Positions 10,440 to 23,734 of a stretch of DNA of 40,372 nt are shown here, piece after piece. The DNA is taken from contig NW_003216986.1 of the NCBI RefSeq assembly GCF_000006405.1, forward strand, positions 1 through 40,372. Direction: 5' to 3'. The notes under the pieces were generated by a model. The model searched no databases. It had not been told where the DNA came from and was given only the letters and a program-made list of their open reading frames with translations. Source of the stretch: Perkinsus marinus ATCC 50983 (lineage: Eukaryota; Perkinsozoa; Perkinsida; Perkinsidae). Each line of letters begins with the position of its first letter. Position 1 is the stretch's first letter. Made by a program: the position numbers and the translations under genes.

Positions 10440-11902
10440 CTAGGCATTAGTGGGAACTGGAGAGCAGCCCTTAACCCCATCCTTGCTGGCCTCGACGACT
10501 CCGGCAATTTCGTGCATTTTACGACTAACAACCTTTTCAGTGTCACCAAAGAAGAACTTCTCCAGCTCGACGTGGCGCCTGTAGCTCGCATTGTTGTTGA
10601 GGTGGAGATTCCTACGGTGAACATCCGAAAGACCATCAGTTACTGAGTGGATGCTGCTTACCCAGCGACAGCAACTTGTTGCCTGGTCTTCTCAGCAAAA
10701 GCACGTACAGAACTGTTGGGCTCGGGAGTGACCTTAGGCAACCAATGAACTGTGCAAGTGATGGTATGCCATGGGGGAAGGGCCATGACCAGGAAGAAGT
10801 GTGGTAACAGGTCGAAGCAAGTGAAGCTGATATTGAGGTTGGAGTACTGTATATACAATGGTTGTACCTAACATGATAATGTGGAGTGGTATGATAATAA
10901 GTCGACTTATTACAGGCAACATACTCTCAAATGCACCATCATGATAATGCATAAGTGAGGTTCCATTAGATGTGGTACCCTCAGCAAAGACACATAATTG
11001 ATAACGAGATCTACCTTCCATAACACCTGACCAACGACCTCTTCTTCAGCCCACTGCAAGCACTTACGTTTTTGCTTGTCTCCAATAGCGTTCATGACCT
11101 GCCTCCTCTCCTTGGAATCCTTAGCTCTAATCACATACCTGACCACGACCATTCCTCGAACCATATACATCCTCAAGGTAGACTTACACGCTGCCTAGTG
11201 AAGTGCATATATCCCCCGAGACCGGGTATGCGGCCACGGACTTCTTTGCGACGAACGCCACTGGAACATTACGAGATAGCATTATCTACATCAATGAGAA
11301 AATGGCGATACCCTTAGCGGAGCGAAGCAGACTTACCAATATATCAAAGTATGATACATGGTTAGAAACAATAGTAGGGACCTCGGTAGCTGGAAGCCTA
11401 GTTCCCTGTTCACGCACGGTGATACCTGTCGAGTTGAGATTAGATGGCTCTAGGATGAGAACCGACCTGCTATCTTGACCAAGGCGCCACAGCACAAGCT
11501 TAGAAGCTTGAGGAAAATTTGGGTAGGGAGAGTATACAGGCCAATAAGAGCAACCACGTGGATGAATATAACGACAATGAATTTAATAGGGACTATGGTC
11601 ACCGCAAGGACCTGATGTCAACGGAGCTCAATAGGAGTGCTAATTATAGCGTTACCATAATCGTGGCGAAACTGGAAGGGAGAGAGTCAGGCCTTGTGAA
11701 CGGTTTCCAATCATTAGGAACTTCGCCTGAATATCAGTGTGGCTATGACGGAAGCCTGTTGAGGATTTGATGTACCGAAACTGTGAATGATTCTTTCAGT
11801 GCTGCACTTCTTGGCATCAGAGTAACCTCTGGCAACAGCGTAAACACAGAGGAGTGTGGTAAGAAGGTAAACAGTCAGGGAAAGTATAGCAGACCATGAC
11901 AT
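10440..11902 (-). CDS. LPCAT/PlsC-type lysophospholipid acyltransferase (LPCAT-A, copy 2)
   Basis: Near-identical paralogue of 2091-3554 with the same exon plan, start MSWSAIL and stop TAG. NHVSYFDI and FAEGTTSNG are intact. Replacements cluster in the C-terminal part (LPKVTPEPNSSV here, LPKVIPDPNSSV in copy 1). The intron between the FAEGTT exon and the VQPLYIQYSN exon has a GATAATGTGGAGTGGT form that copy 1 lacks but LPCAT-B shares. No frameshift seen, so probably functional. Confidence 0.85.
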
Positions 11903-12395
11903 GGTGAATTACAAATCGATATGAAGGCTCAAACTTAGGGGTGTCAGGGAAGCTGAAGATTAGCATGAGTAGCCTGTCAGCGTGGTAGGACTAGGGCAGA
12001 TCTGTGAGAAGTGTGGTATGTTAACACAACATAAGCAACGAAAGAACATCAAACCTATTGCAGAGACCCACTACTAGTAACAACAGAAACGTTATACCTC
12101 AGACAGGAGTTCTATGGAGTATAAAGTATTCAGTAAACAGCTACTTCACAGAAAGGGAACAGTAGGTAATGACTTGAGGTTGCTATCAGCAGCATTAGAT
12201 GCATAAGTCGAATGAATGTGTTCGAATTGTTGTTCAATCAAGCGAGGCGTTCAATGCTCGGTAAGGCAAGTCAGATATGTGTGGTAACGGCTTTCACTCA
12301 GGACACACAGCTGGGCCTCAGCGGACAGTAAGGAATCATATTAGTCAGTTGATGATAATGTTATGGTATAGTAGAATGAGAAGTGGGGTGTATCG

Positions 12396-13883
<1,488 letters not shown>

Positions 13884-14042
13884 AATACAAACAGATTGCT
13901 CGAATACAGACTAAAGCGGCATACCACACTCTCACCACTTCGCTTTCCCCCCGGTGGTAGATCATCACTAAACACAACTCTTATGCATGGAGGTTAGTAA
14001 CAGCTTTTAGATGTACACTGTACCTTCAGAATCGTCCGAGCT

Positions 14043-14194
14043 CAGTGGGGCAAAAAATGTTCGCTTTCCTCGACTATCATGAGAGTTTATATACGAATTG
14101 GGAGAATATATAAGTAGTGTACAGAAACTAACAAAAATTATCCAAAAATTTTCTCAGAGTCTTAATATTGTCACCAACACATGAGGTTGACCAT
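14043..14194 (+). mobile_element. hAT-like MITE, 3' end eroded
   Basis: Begins CAGTGGGGCAAAAAATGTTC and includes the family blocks TTTATATACGAATT and GTCACCAACACATG. The terminal CCCACACTG is missing. Flanks TCCGAGCT (14035-14042) and TCGGAGCT match at 7 of 8 bases. Confidence 0.7.
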
Positions 14195-14562
14195 GTCCAT
14201 ATTTTCGGAGCTAGCTAGCACTTCCCAGAACATAACCGGATCTTCGTCTCAGTGCAGCCATAGTAGGCGCATAACAACTTCAAGTGTGTAGTGTGGTACG
14301 GTATATGGTAATACCACATGCCGTTATAACAAATGTGGGTTTACTGTGCGAACAAATCATGCAACTGAAATCCTGGTGACAATGAACTAATACAGGCCAT
14401 ACGAAGTGGTAGCTATTCGACTTGATAGAAGAGGGTCAAGTAGATGACACTTTGACAACGTTCAACGCGACGTGGTGGGTATTCGGTGAAAGAGATATGT
14501 CAAGTTGCAGTAATACTACGAGCACTGTAATGGTCACGTGCAATTACTTCTATTATACTAAT

Positions 14563-14613
14563 ATTGACCATACCAGTCATGTCGTATTATGTGACATAAG
14601 TGGTATGGTCAAT
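14563..14613. other. Long inverted repeat (hairpin)
   Basis: TTGACCATACCA (14564-14575) pairs perfectly with TGGTATGGTCAA (14601-14612); an inner stem with a few mismatches and G-U pairs continues to a short loop. Total span about 51 nt. Function unknown. Confidence 0.75.
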
Positions 14614-14638
14614 TTCCAGTTTTTTCAGAAAGTTTGAC

Positions 14639-15001
14639 ATGAAAAATATACGGCTCGTATATAAAGCATGTCCAACTCCAACGATGATATTACATGCGGG
14701 TGTATCAATTCCAATTTACCACACTACATTCTTGAACGATTATGAAAAACCGAGAACTAGTCTAAAAATATCAACTACCCAAATGTTACTACCATTCTTC
14801 GTTATGTATACACCGACTATCCGCCGAGCTGATGATAATAATATCAAACCCGTTGTGCTTGACAGCCATTGTGGTGTTTACAATAAGGATCTCCAAGCAG
14901 GGTCATGGTCCATACCATCCCTCGCACACTTCACCCTATTTATATGTGAACCTCTATCCTCATATAAAACAGTCACATTACCAATATACCATCATCAGTA
15001 A
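14639..15001 (+). CDS. Unrecognised AT-rich open frame, 120 codons
   Basis: ATG-initiated frame (MKNIRLVYKACPTPTMIL) running to TAA without interruption. It is visibly richer in A and T than the other genes here and lacks introns. I recognise no domain. It begins about 25 bp after a 51-nt hairpin. It could be a species-specific gene, a transferred or decayed fragment, or chance. Confidence 0.25.
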   Translation: MKNIRLVYKACPTPTMILHAGVSIPIYHTTFLNDYEKPRTSLKISTTQMLLPFFVMYTPTIRRADDNNIKPVVLDSHCGVYNKDLQAGSWSIPSLAHFTLFICEPLSSYKTVTLPIYHHQ

Positions 15002-15204
15002 CAACTCATCGTAGACAGTGCAGTTCTATTCCTAGACTACTACGTTATGAGAACTTTGATCATATCGATTAGAAATCCGCGCGCTTTTGTCGAGCGAATG
15101 TTGCGCGTTCTTTTGTGTCGAGCTGGCATCTTGTAGATGTAGATCCAGCTAACTGACTAGTTGTGGTTAGCTTGAAAGTAAGTAGTTTGTTTTCGCTCTT
15201 TATT

Positions 15205-17041
15205 ATGAGTGCCCCTACTAAGGGCATGAACACGCTGACAGTCCCTCGTAAACGTCGAGGGTCTATGAACACGTTAACTGTCCCGGCCCAAGGCGGCCAG
15301 CAACAACAGAGGTTCGCAAATGCTCACACTCTGCCTCCTAAGGATAAGGTAGAAATAATAGGGGGAAATAATTGTCAATGTGATGGTTGCATTTTATTTC
15401 AGTCGGCCGTAGACGCCCAAGCGGCTGAGGGTTACTTTACTGTTAGAGGCCAGCTGACGACTAAGGGGGTTTTCTGGGACCAGTAAGGTTAGAGCTACTT
15501 ATGCGCAGTTTATCATAATGTCATGTTAGGTTCAATGATAATACACAGACTGTCAATGCAGGTCGAACTCGTATGGAAAGCGGCTATGGGTAGTGGTCAT
15601 AACTCGTACCTCGGATTGGTATCTTCATGCATGAGTAGATACTTGAATGCTTTGACCAGTATGTCCAAGGAAAGAGCCGGCACTGTGCTGCGTAGTCAAA
15701 GCGGATTGGATATTGTTGAACTCAAAGGTACTGCATTATAGTGATTATCTTGTTGGAGTCACCACTACGGTCAGAGCTTGAGGAAGGCGGTGGTGCCGCT
15801 GCTGCTGCAAAGCACGATACGGATGAGACTAGTCCGACCTTGTCCAGGGATCGCAGTAGCGATTGGGAGGCGAGACCAAGACGGACGGATGCTATCAAGA
15901 GCTTCCTCTTGAGGTCCTTGGGCACTCTTGGTATTATATATGGTGATATTGGTAAGGAAGGTTCATGAGGAGTATTAGGTTGTTGTTATATTGAGTGCTC
16001 GCTCAGGTACTTCACCGTTATATACATTATCGACTATTCTGGGTTGCAATACAGATGCCCCTTCTAAGTATCAATGTGTGGTTGTGGATGGAGTCACCCC
16101 AGATGTAGCTGAGGACATCAAGAGTGTCCTTAGTGTTATCGTATGGGCATTACTGTTTATTGTAAGAGGTGGGGGAAGAGTCGCTGTATGATGTCTAAGG
16201 TCGGGAAATATGCATATAACCATAAGGGAAGTTGGGGGAATTTTGGTATAGTTTCGTTGGTTTCCTCTAAGTCGTGTATGTCTTTTATAATATACTTAAT
16301 TCACGTCCGACCTGAAAGGATCAAGCATACCCCGACACGACTGGCCAGTTCGACGTGTGTTTAGGTGTGTATCAAGTACGTCGGTGTGGCCTTCCGTTTC
16401 GACTATCATGGTGAGGGTGGTATATTCTCTTTGCTGCTGAAGATAGTGCACGAGAGCATTCACAAGGTTGGTACTAAAACATTGATCCTCTGCACTGTAT
16501 TGGCTACTACTGGTGCTGCGATGATGTGTGGTGATGGTCTTATTACCCCAGCATTGAGTGTGCTAAGTGCAGTAGAAGGTCTAGCTACTGATAAGCTGTT
16601 CTCGCCGAGTGGGGTACAGATAGTTAAAGATTTGGTTGTCCCTGTGACCCTAATCCTACTACTACTGTTGTATTCACTACAGTTCTTGGGACCGTCGAAA
16701 GTTGGTATTGCGAATGGGCCTATTACAATGTGTTGGTTTATACTCATTGGCGGTGTTGGAATATATAACCTCACCAGTAGGTTCGAAATTGTGGTTGAAC
16801 GTAGGTGAATTTTCGTTGTTGTATTTTTCAGTCTACAATCAATGGATGGTTTTGGTCGATGCTATTAACCCGTACTATGTGTATTATTTCTGGGTTAAAT
16901 CGAGCTTCGCGGGCTATGGTGCATTCCAACGCTTTGGTGATGTGGTGCTGGCAGTAACTGGTGCGGAGGCGCTGTTTGCTGATATGGGCCATTTTGGAAG
17001 AGGACCTATTATGCTCTCTTGGTTCGGACTGGTAATAATAA

Positions 17042-17112
<71 letters not shown>

Positions 17113-19361
17113 GTAGTAGTAGTGTCTATGCCTAGAGTGTCGGCACGTGCAACTCCTAGTAGTAGTAGAGTATCCTTATAAGATTGTTCTATGGTTAAGC
17201 TGCGTCTCAAGGTACTCCCTGCACTTATATTCTGCTACACTGGACAGGCAGCATACGTTCTGTCCATCGGAACCCAGGCTGCTGCTAGTAACCCATTCTG
17301 GGCTGCCACGCCTAATGCCTTATATATTGTAAGTGGGGGTATTCGAATCGTGATGTGGCGAAGGAGTGGTATTGTTTCAGGTTATGTTGATCTTTGCAAC
17401 TATTACGACCATTATCGCTTCTCAAGCTATGATCACTGGTTGCTTTGGCCTTATCAATATGGCAGTCTCTCTGGACCTGTTCCCTCGTGTGAAGGTTGTA
17501 AATACTAACCCCAAGGAGAAAGCCCATATTTACATCCCTGAAGTCAACTTCCTGCTTGGCCTCGGTAAGACACTTGTCGTTGTAGACGATAACAAAATGG
17601 GTTGAATTTTGATGGCTATGTGTAAGACATCGTTATTAGTGCGATTGACTCACACATAGTGGACTTGCAATTAGATGGATGTTCGGGGTTTTACGGTATG
17701 GATATACCATATTCGCAAGTTATGTATGAATATCGCTCGACGGCGTTCGTCTGTGATATGAAGTGACTTGTCCCTATGTGTCTTCCTACAACGTGTTTAG
17801 CATGATATTCGCTTCCCGAATAGGTACCATTATATTGGTTTTGGCCTTTCGGTCAAGTGGAGCCCTTACCGGTGCTTATGGTGTTGCTGTACTATTCACG
17901 TTCAATATGAGCACTGTAATAACATAGTTCATCTCCTGTGACGACAGGTGTTTCTTCATATCAGCAACTGTATGTGCAAGTGCTGCATCGTGTGTATGGA
18001 TGGAACTTCATCTTGGCATTCAGTTGCCTAATACCGTTTATGGTGGTCGATGGAACTCTGCTTGTTTCAAACCTGTAAGGAGTACTCTTAGAAAACACTG
18101 TTTGATTGTCGTATTAGGTATATGAAAATGGATGAGAACGGTTGGGTGACGATACTAATAGCTGTAGTATTGCTCGTATTCATGTTAACTTGGCGTTACG
18201 GGAGGTATGCTACTGGTAATAGCAAGTCGCCCCTCGTGTATAGTTTTCATATGGAGTTGTCCCTGTTTGCTCAGGTAAGGCATATAACGAGTTGGCCGCC
18301 CAGGAGGGAGCCTTGTCGAGTTTGTCGGGTCTGGTACTGCAGCAGCAAGCGGGAACGTTGAGGTTGAGCCCGGGTACTGGTGTATTTATGAGCCCTACTG
18401 AGGAGAAGTTAAAGGGAGAGTCTTTGCCAGCTGCGCTCTCGTTGTACAATAGGATTACTAATGGAGTTCATCAAAGAACGGTATGGTGGCCTTGCTGCTT
18501 CGCTCCGCTGAAGATTTGTAACATTTTTAGGTTTTACTAAGCGTATCGTTTAACACACTGACCCCGTTCGTGGATCAAAGCCAACGCGTGGAGGTTGAGA
18601 GTGAGGGTGGTCTTTGAAGGGTATAATGACTATCGTATTTTTTCTCAGGACTGTCGGAACATATTTGGGCGGCTCGTGTTACCTTTGGCTATGCAGAGCC
18701 GCTGTCAGAGCTCAACATGGGCGAAGTGGTGAGTATCCTTATACGTTGCATATTTCGAATTTCTCGATATGATAGTTATTGTTAAGAATAGTAGGAATAG
18801 TTTTCTATATGAAGTGTGTCGAGCTGTAGACCTTGTGGGAGCTCAAATTCGTGGAGGCATTTGATTCTAGATCCAGTCATACCTGTGATCAGGTTCGTGA
18901 TACTATTCTGCCTATTATAAAGCAGAACGTGGCTAATGATGAAACCGTTCATCGTCGTAGACCACAGGCAGCATCTCAGCAATTGGATATGTTATTCTCG
19001 GAGGAAAGGAATGAAGAGGCGGAGCAGATGTTGGCTAAGGAGGCTATCGATGGAGAGCAGGGTTATGATGAAGCTGATAATCTCTGGTTTTACATTCACA
19101 GAGAAAAAACCGTACGTGGTTTATTTATTCCATACCACACTCAGCGGAATTTTTGTCAGATGTCAAAACCAGGGTCGAATATTTTACGTAGGATAGTGAT
19201 ATCTATGTACGCGGGAATAATCGGCATCACTCGAGACCCGGCTCAGTTCTTCGGCCTGCCTATGGACCTTGTGGTAAGCCTTGATATCAGTGGCTTGAGT
19301 TGATGATGCTATATTGTTGTTTTTGTATCAGATTCAGCTCGGTGAGGTATTGAAGATGTAG
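15205..19361 (+). CDS. KUP/HAK/KT-type potassium transporter, 18 exons
   Basis: Membrane K+ uptake transporter, probably proton-coupled as in the family. Exons: 15205-15482, 15530-15589, 15660-15727, 15775-15951, 16007-16161, 16365-16776, 16832-17031, 17212-17328, 17381-17564, 17824-17915, 17965-18074, 18118-18215, 18275-18480, 18531-18606, 18649-18728, 18830-19111, 19160-19273, 19332-19361 (TAG). All phases fit. Signature blocks: [137 protein letters not shown] and the C-terminal [11 protein letters not shown] cytoplasmic N-terminal extension of about 190 residues holds two MNTLTVP repeats and glutamine- and alanine-rich runs. The start at 15205 (MSAPTKG) is the first ATG in frame. Confidence 0.95.
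17039..17170 (+). repeat. (CTA)n then (GTA)n microsatellite in KUP intron 7
   Basis: About 72 bp of ACT/CTA repeat runs directly into TAGTAGTAGTAG, with another TAG run at about 17157-17168. The two motifs are reverse complements, so the intron RNA can fold back near its centre. The intron is 17032-17211. Confidence 0.95.
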
Positions 19362-20954
19362 TGCTGAGTTGATATAAGCATAGGATTCTGTAATTACCTA
19401 TTTATAGTGGCTGATGACGACCTTAGCAGCAGCAGCAGTAGCCTAATCTTCGTCATTACTATGTTACCAAACTTATATCATTCACAAGCTTTTGCCGGCT
19501 TCGACGACGTTCCTTTAATTATACAAGTCCTAGGCTATAGCCATTTCCTGGCTCTAGTACCATTCAGTGTTGAGCTGATCATTATGGGAGTGGTGACACG
19601 GTGGCTCTTACCAGCGTGATTACAGTATGCAGATGAAGGGGATTAACAGGGTAAAGAGGGTTGCTCGAGCTAAGGGGTGACACCAAGAATATGCTTTACC
19701 AGAAATCTAAGGCGATCAAGTATGATACTTTCAGAAAAAGTAGGGGATTTGATCGGGTTCATGATGGAGAATGGGTTCGGAGTCAGGTTTGATGAGAACG
19801 AGACGTTGCTATAGATTATGGATAACTAATTTGAAGGGTATTCTACTGCCTAGGGCCGCTCATGATGCACAGGGGGGGAGAGCTGTTACCGACCACCAAA
19901 GGTGCTATGCTCTGTCATCGCCTATCAGTACCCTAGTCAAGTCCCCATTCCTGCTACCTCATGCCTCGACACCTCAAACTGTATATGTACCTAACGGCTG
20001 CCTCACACTGTAGCAGTAGCCCATACTCGGCTAGACTAGTGTCCTCTGGCTCTGCTCCTGATGCCTCAGTAGATATAGGTATAAAATTATAGCGATGATG
20101 ATACAGTACTGATCCATAATTTCCATGCTGGTATCATTTTCTATCATCTCCCAAAATCATATGCATCAGTGTCAATAACCATAATGTGATAGGCTTCCTA
20201 CTCGCAAGGCACTAGGTAGTACATTGAATGAGCGTTGCAGTAGACTCTTCCCCTTACCGCTCCCTCTACTCTCGGTCGTAGCGAATACTTACTACTCGGC
20301 AGCGAGGCCCTTGTGTAGGTAGGAGCTCTAATTTCTCCATGACCAGCGTATGAATTTTCGACTTAATTCTAAAGACCTAATTTTTTCCCGATCAGGAGGG
20401 CTCAAGGTAAGAGGTCTGAAGTTCAAATTTAGGATCTAAGATGTAACTCCAGCATTAATGAGAGTAAAAACTAGGAAATTCATGCACCACTCGAACCTGA
20501 GATTGTCACGACCTAACGTAACAAATTGCCATAAATGAACCTTCTCGACAGTACCGCATTCTATGCTTCAGTGGAAAGGTGAAAAGAAAAGGCATCTCAT
20601 CAACAGGCTCAGAGACGTACCAACTGTCATCATCAGCGACTACGGCAACCGGAAAAGGTTTACCTATTAGTATTAGTTTGTTAACGAGTTGTAACACTAA
20701 ACCATGCACGTTAAGACCAAAGCCTTTTAACACAAGTCTAGCTAACTCTCTCGTTATTATTATCGCACTGTGAAATGAGTCTAAGGCACGTAGTAGAGGC
20801 CTAGGACCCAAACAAGCAAACAGTGCACAATAATCCCCCCCTCCCCCACTGTTAACGCAACAGGGCTCGCCAACTCCGGTCAGGTTAGCCACCTAGTAGG
20901 AAGTCGATCTTTATCGTACGACAGTCGTGGAAGTGATCTGCCTCCTCCTCCTTC
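19362..20954. other. Region without a supported gene downstream of KUP
   Basis: About 1.6 kb between the KUP stop and the uL13 stop. Open frames at 19407-19619 (plus) and 20506-20892 (minus) start with GTG, lack family motifs and are listed under rejected items. No MITE seen. Confidence 0.4.
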
Positions 20955-21752
20955 TTAGAAGCTGATGGGAGCAACAGTAGCAAGTTCAGCCTTGAGCTTG
21001 GGGTCAGCAGCAACCTGTCTCTGGGCCTCAGACCTGACCTTGCGGATGGTCTTAGTGACCTTCGTGTAGTACTCGGCCTTGTGGAGGTTACGACGCTCAG
21101 TGAGACGCTCGACAAGAGACTTGCACTTCCAGCCAACCCTCTCACTCAAGTCGCCGAGGCAGCAGAACTTACGAGTAGGCTTCAGTCTTAAGGCCTGCAT
21201 CACAACAATACTATAATAAGAATAGAATGATAAAACATCGTTACCTTGAGGGCGCAAGGGATGACCTGCTTGGGGGCCTTATCGTAAGGATGCGGCATAC
21301 CATCGAAAACCTTCAGACGATCAAGAGCAGCCTGGCCACGGGCGGTCTTATGACGGATCATACCACGAATAGTCCTCCACAAGATCTTAGAGGGAGCCTG
21401 AAGACACCGAATTGATAGTAGAATTTAGTAGCAGTGAATAATTACTCTGAAGTGGATGGGGCCCTTCTTGGGGTTGGAGTTGGTGTGCTTACGCTTGAAG
21501 CTCTCGTACTTCAGCTTGTTACGGAACAAGGAGCCAGAGATGTTGATGCCCTCGCAGTGGACAGCAACAATCTTCTGACCGCTAAGAAGCTCTTTAGCGA
21601 TCATGCCTATAGAAAAACAACAATAACATAAATCCACCGAGCTTCAAATAAAGATTCAAAACAGGTCCAATATAGTACCACAACCCCCTATTACTCGCAA
21701 GGCGGCCCAGAAGGTGCCCGCGGCAGTCGATTACGATTTCCTTGGCGAACAT
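20955..21752 (-). CDS. 60S ribosomal protein uL13 (RPL13A)
   Basis: Cytosolic large-subunit ribosomal protein. Four exons (minus): 21695-21752, 21446-21606, 21245-21397, 20955-21194 (TAA). Start [20 protein letters not shown] is the family N-terminus. The next exons give [38 protein letters not shown] with [20 protein letters not shown], and a lysine/arginine-rich tail ending TVAPISF. Length is about 203 residues, normal for eukaryotic uL13. Introns are 47-88 nt and all junctions are in phase. Divergently arranged with the small TIM gene. Confidence 0.97.
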
Positions 21753-22193
21753 ACCGGTATAGGTCGACTCCAGACTATACGAACAAAGGCTATGGATCGC
21801 TCGGGCGAAAGCGCTATTTACATTCATCGTTGAGGAAATGCAAGATGAAGTAAGATTGCAAGTTTATGTGATCCTTTCTCGTTGAGCCCGTCTGCGGCCT
21901 CAGGGATCCCACATATCAATTGTAAACTCTGTGGTGACACGAAAGGATGGTGATCACACTGTGTCACCAAAATTTAGTATCACATTTTAGTAGTGACCTA
22001 TCATCGGGAGTTGATGAACAGAGAGTTATGACAGATCTTAAGGAGCTACTGTTGTCGTTAGAAATGAGCTCAACGCACTCGAAAGATTTCATGCATCTAT
22101 AACGTTGGTCTGTGGCTCCTTTATAATAATCATTTTCACTACCTGGGTCGAGCTCACCTGGAGAATAACGAATTAGAGTTTCCTGTTTTCATA
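21753..22193. promoter_or_regulatory. Divergent promoter region of uL13 and small TIM
   Basis: 441 bp between two divergent start codons, so it should hold both promoters. It contains a 9-bp perfect inverted repeat, TGGTGACAC (21932-21940) and GTGTCACCA (21961-21969), which could form a stem or bind a dimeric factor. No TATA-like element is convincing. Confidence 0.45.
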
Positions 22194-22509
22194 ATGGACA
22201 CAGCATCCTCGTATAGTAGCGACCACAGCGTTGAGGACCGTAAGGCTGCCCAGCAGCAGATGATGCAGTTGAATATGATCATAGAAAGCCAGAAGACTAT
22301 GGTCAAACTCACCGGTCTATGCTTCGACAAATGCGTATCGGTAAGTGGCTATATACACCACTAGAGGCATTCATCATAATGATCATCAGACCCCAGGCAA
22401 GTCCCTATCCACTTCAGAGCAGACCTGTCTGTGGCGTTGTGCCCAGAATATGATGGAGACCAATGTGTTCATGCAGAAGAGGCTAATCCAGCAAGCTAAA
22501 CATCAGTAG
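22194..22509 (+). CDS. Small TIM chaperone (Tim8/Tim13-like)
   Basis: Mitochondrial intermembrane-space chaperone that escorts hydrophobic precursors to the inner membrane. Two exons, 22194-22340 and 22390-22509 (TAG), give 88 residues. The twin CX3C motif is complete: CFDKC, then 14 residues, then CLWRC, with the linker TPGKSLSTSEQT as in Tim13/Tim8. These cysteines form two intramolecular disulfides in the family. The N-terminus (MDTASSYSSDHSVEDRKAAQ) has no cleaved presequence, as expected for a Mia40 substrate. Tim13 and Tim8 cannot be separated with confidence. Confidence 0.93.
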
Positions 22510-22833
22510 TAGCAGCAGTGGGAATCAGCGTAGGTCGGCCCTGCCGAGTCCACTACCTCTGTACTGCTAGCTCTATCCGTATATGTTTCTTAGTATCCAC
22601 CTTTACAGGACCCTTTGCGTTCTCTTTGCATCTAGAAACCCAACAACAGCTATCTACTGGCAGGGACCAGGGGGCATTGGCATTCAGTTGGGTGGAGGGT
22701 GTGGCTAATAGATCGCATTTCGAATCCTTATAGGGATATCTATCTATGTCGTCACTTTTATAATCTATGACTAAAAACGATCCTTTACCCTTCACATATA
22801 GCTCTTTATTGTGTTCCATTCCCCCTACTACCA
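22510..22833. other. Spacer between small TIM and TLC genes
   Basis: 324 bp between two plus-strand genes. No gene or repeat recognised; it should contain the TIM 3' end and the TLC gene promoter. Confidence 0.5.
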
Positions 22834-23734
22834 ATGCTGTCTTCTTCTTCTTCCTCTAGTAGCGCCATCATCATAATCGACGACCCAACGTCCATCCTCG
22901 TGCCCTTGTGCATGTTCGGCTTGGTATTCCTCTTCAACATGTACCGCACTAGATGTCTAGTAAAGTCCTGCGAGTACACTTCTATGTTGCATCACAGTAT
23001 ATCCATTGTCGCGGCCATAGCCTGTATGGTTGCTGAATGGGGATCCCTCTCGACTAGGGCTGTCTACGGGTAAGCCCTAGTATCGTAAACAGTCTCATAG
23101 AGTCGCTCAGGTCCAACACGGAGCTCCCATTTGCCACACATTTGCAACATTTTAATATTGGGTATTTCCTATACGACATAATTCACTCCTTAGCCTGGGA
23201 GCACAATTTCATCCTTCATCATAGTGTGGCTCTCAGCGGTGAGTTCATTCAGATTTTCCATCGATAATTTCCCATATTTCAGGTTTCTTCGTATCAGAAT
23301 ACATGAACACCTTCGCCTTGGCTAACGCCGTGAACATCCTAGTCGCCGAGTCGGGGTCAATAATGTACAACTACTACAATGCTCATAAGTCCCTCAACCA
23401 CTACGTCGTATTTGTCGTAGTATACGGCATATCACGGTTGCTATTCTCACTATGGAGCCTGTCCGTTCTCTACCAAGCTTGGTTTCCCTTCGAAGGGGCA
23501 GTGTACCCATTTTGGGCGCCATATGTCATCACTATACTACAGCTCACATTGCTAGCAGTTAATTTCACATTCCTAATGACGCATGTGCGGAAACTGAATA
23601 GAAAACTAAAGGATCACCGGGTAGTGGTATCAGACGAGTCTGATAGAGATCACGATATGAAGGAGGAAGAGCTGCTCCGTAGAAGGCCGGTCAGATCGAT
23701 CGAAGCTGCTGCTGCCAATATGGGTGAGGCCTGA
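22834..23734 (+). CDS. TLC-domain (TRAM-LAG1-CLN8) multi-pass membrane protein
   Basis: Exons 22834-23069, 23111-23238 and 23283-23734 (TGA), all in phase, about 271 residues. The product starts with a serine run and a hydrophobic helix (SILVPLCMFGLVFLFNMY), then LHHSISIVAAIACMVAEW, NIGYFLYDIIHSLAWEHNF and ILHHSVALSGFFVSEYMNTF, then three further hydrophobic helices and a charged cytoplasmic tail. The YFLYD and LHHS pattern is that of TLC proteins, which include ceramide synthases and the TLCD/TMEM56 membrane-lipid regulators. The ceramide-synthase Lag1 motif is not clear, so a TLCD/TMEM56-type role is more likely. Confidence 0.85.

Larger units (their letters stand above)
13884..15204. other. 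Mostly non-coding region between LPCAT-B and KUP
   Basis: Divergent intergenic region of about 1.3 kb holding a MITE (14043-14194), a long hairpin (14563-14613) and an AT-rich open frame (14639-15001). Promoters for LPCAT-B (minus) and KUP (plus) should lie at its two ends. Confidence 0.4.

Noticed and set aside
19407..19619. Serine-rich open frame with hydrophobic segments after KUP
   Set aside because: GTG start, no family motif and no exon partners found.
20399..20411. GGCTCAAG followed by GTAAG, resembling the 3' end of the dinoflagellate/perkinsid spliced leader
   Set aside because: Only the last eight bases match; the upstream part of the leader is absent, so it is not a spliced-leader gene.
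20506..20892. 128-codon open frame, minus strand
   Set aside because: Starts with GTG, has no recognisable motif and lies directly behind uL13. Could be real but is not supported.
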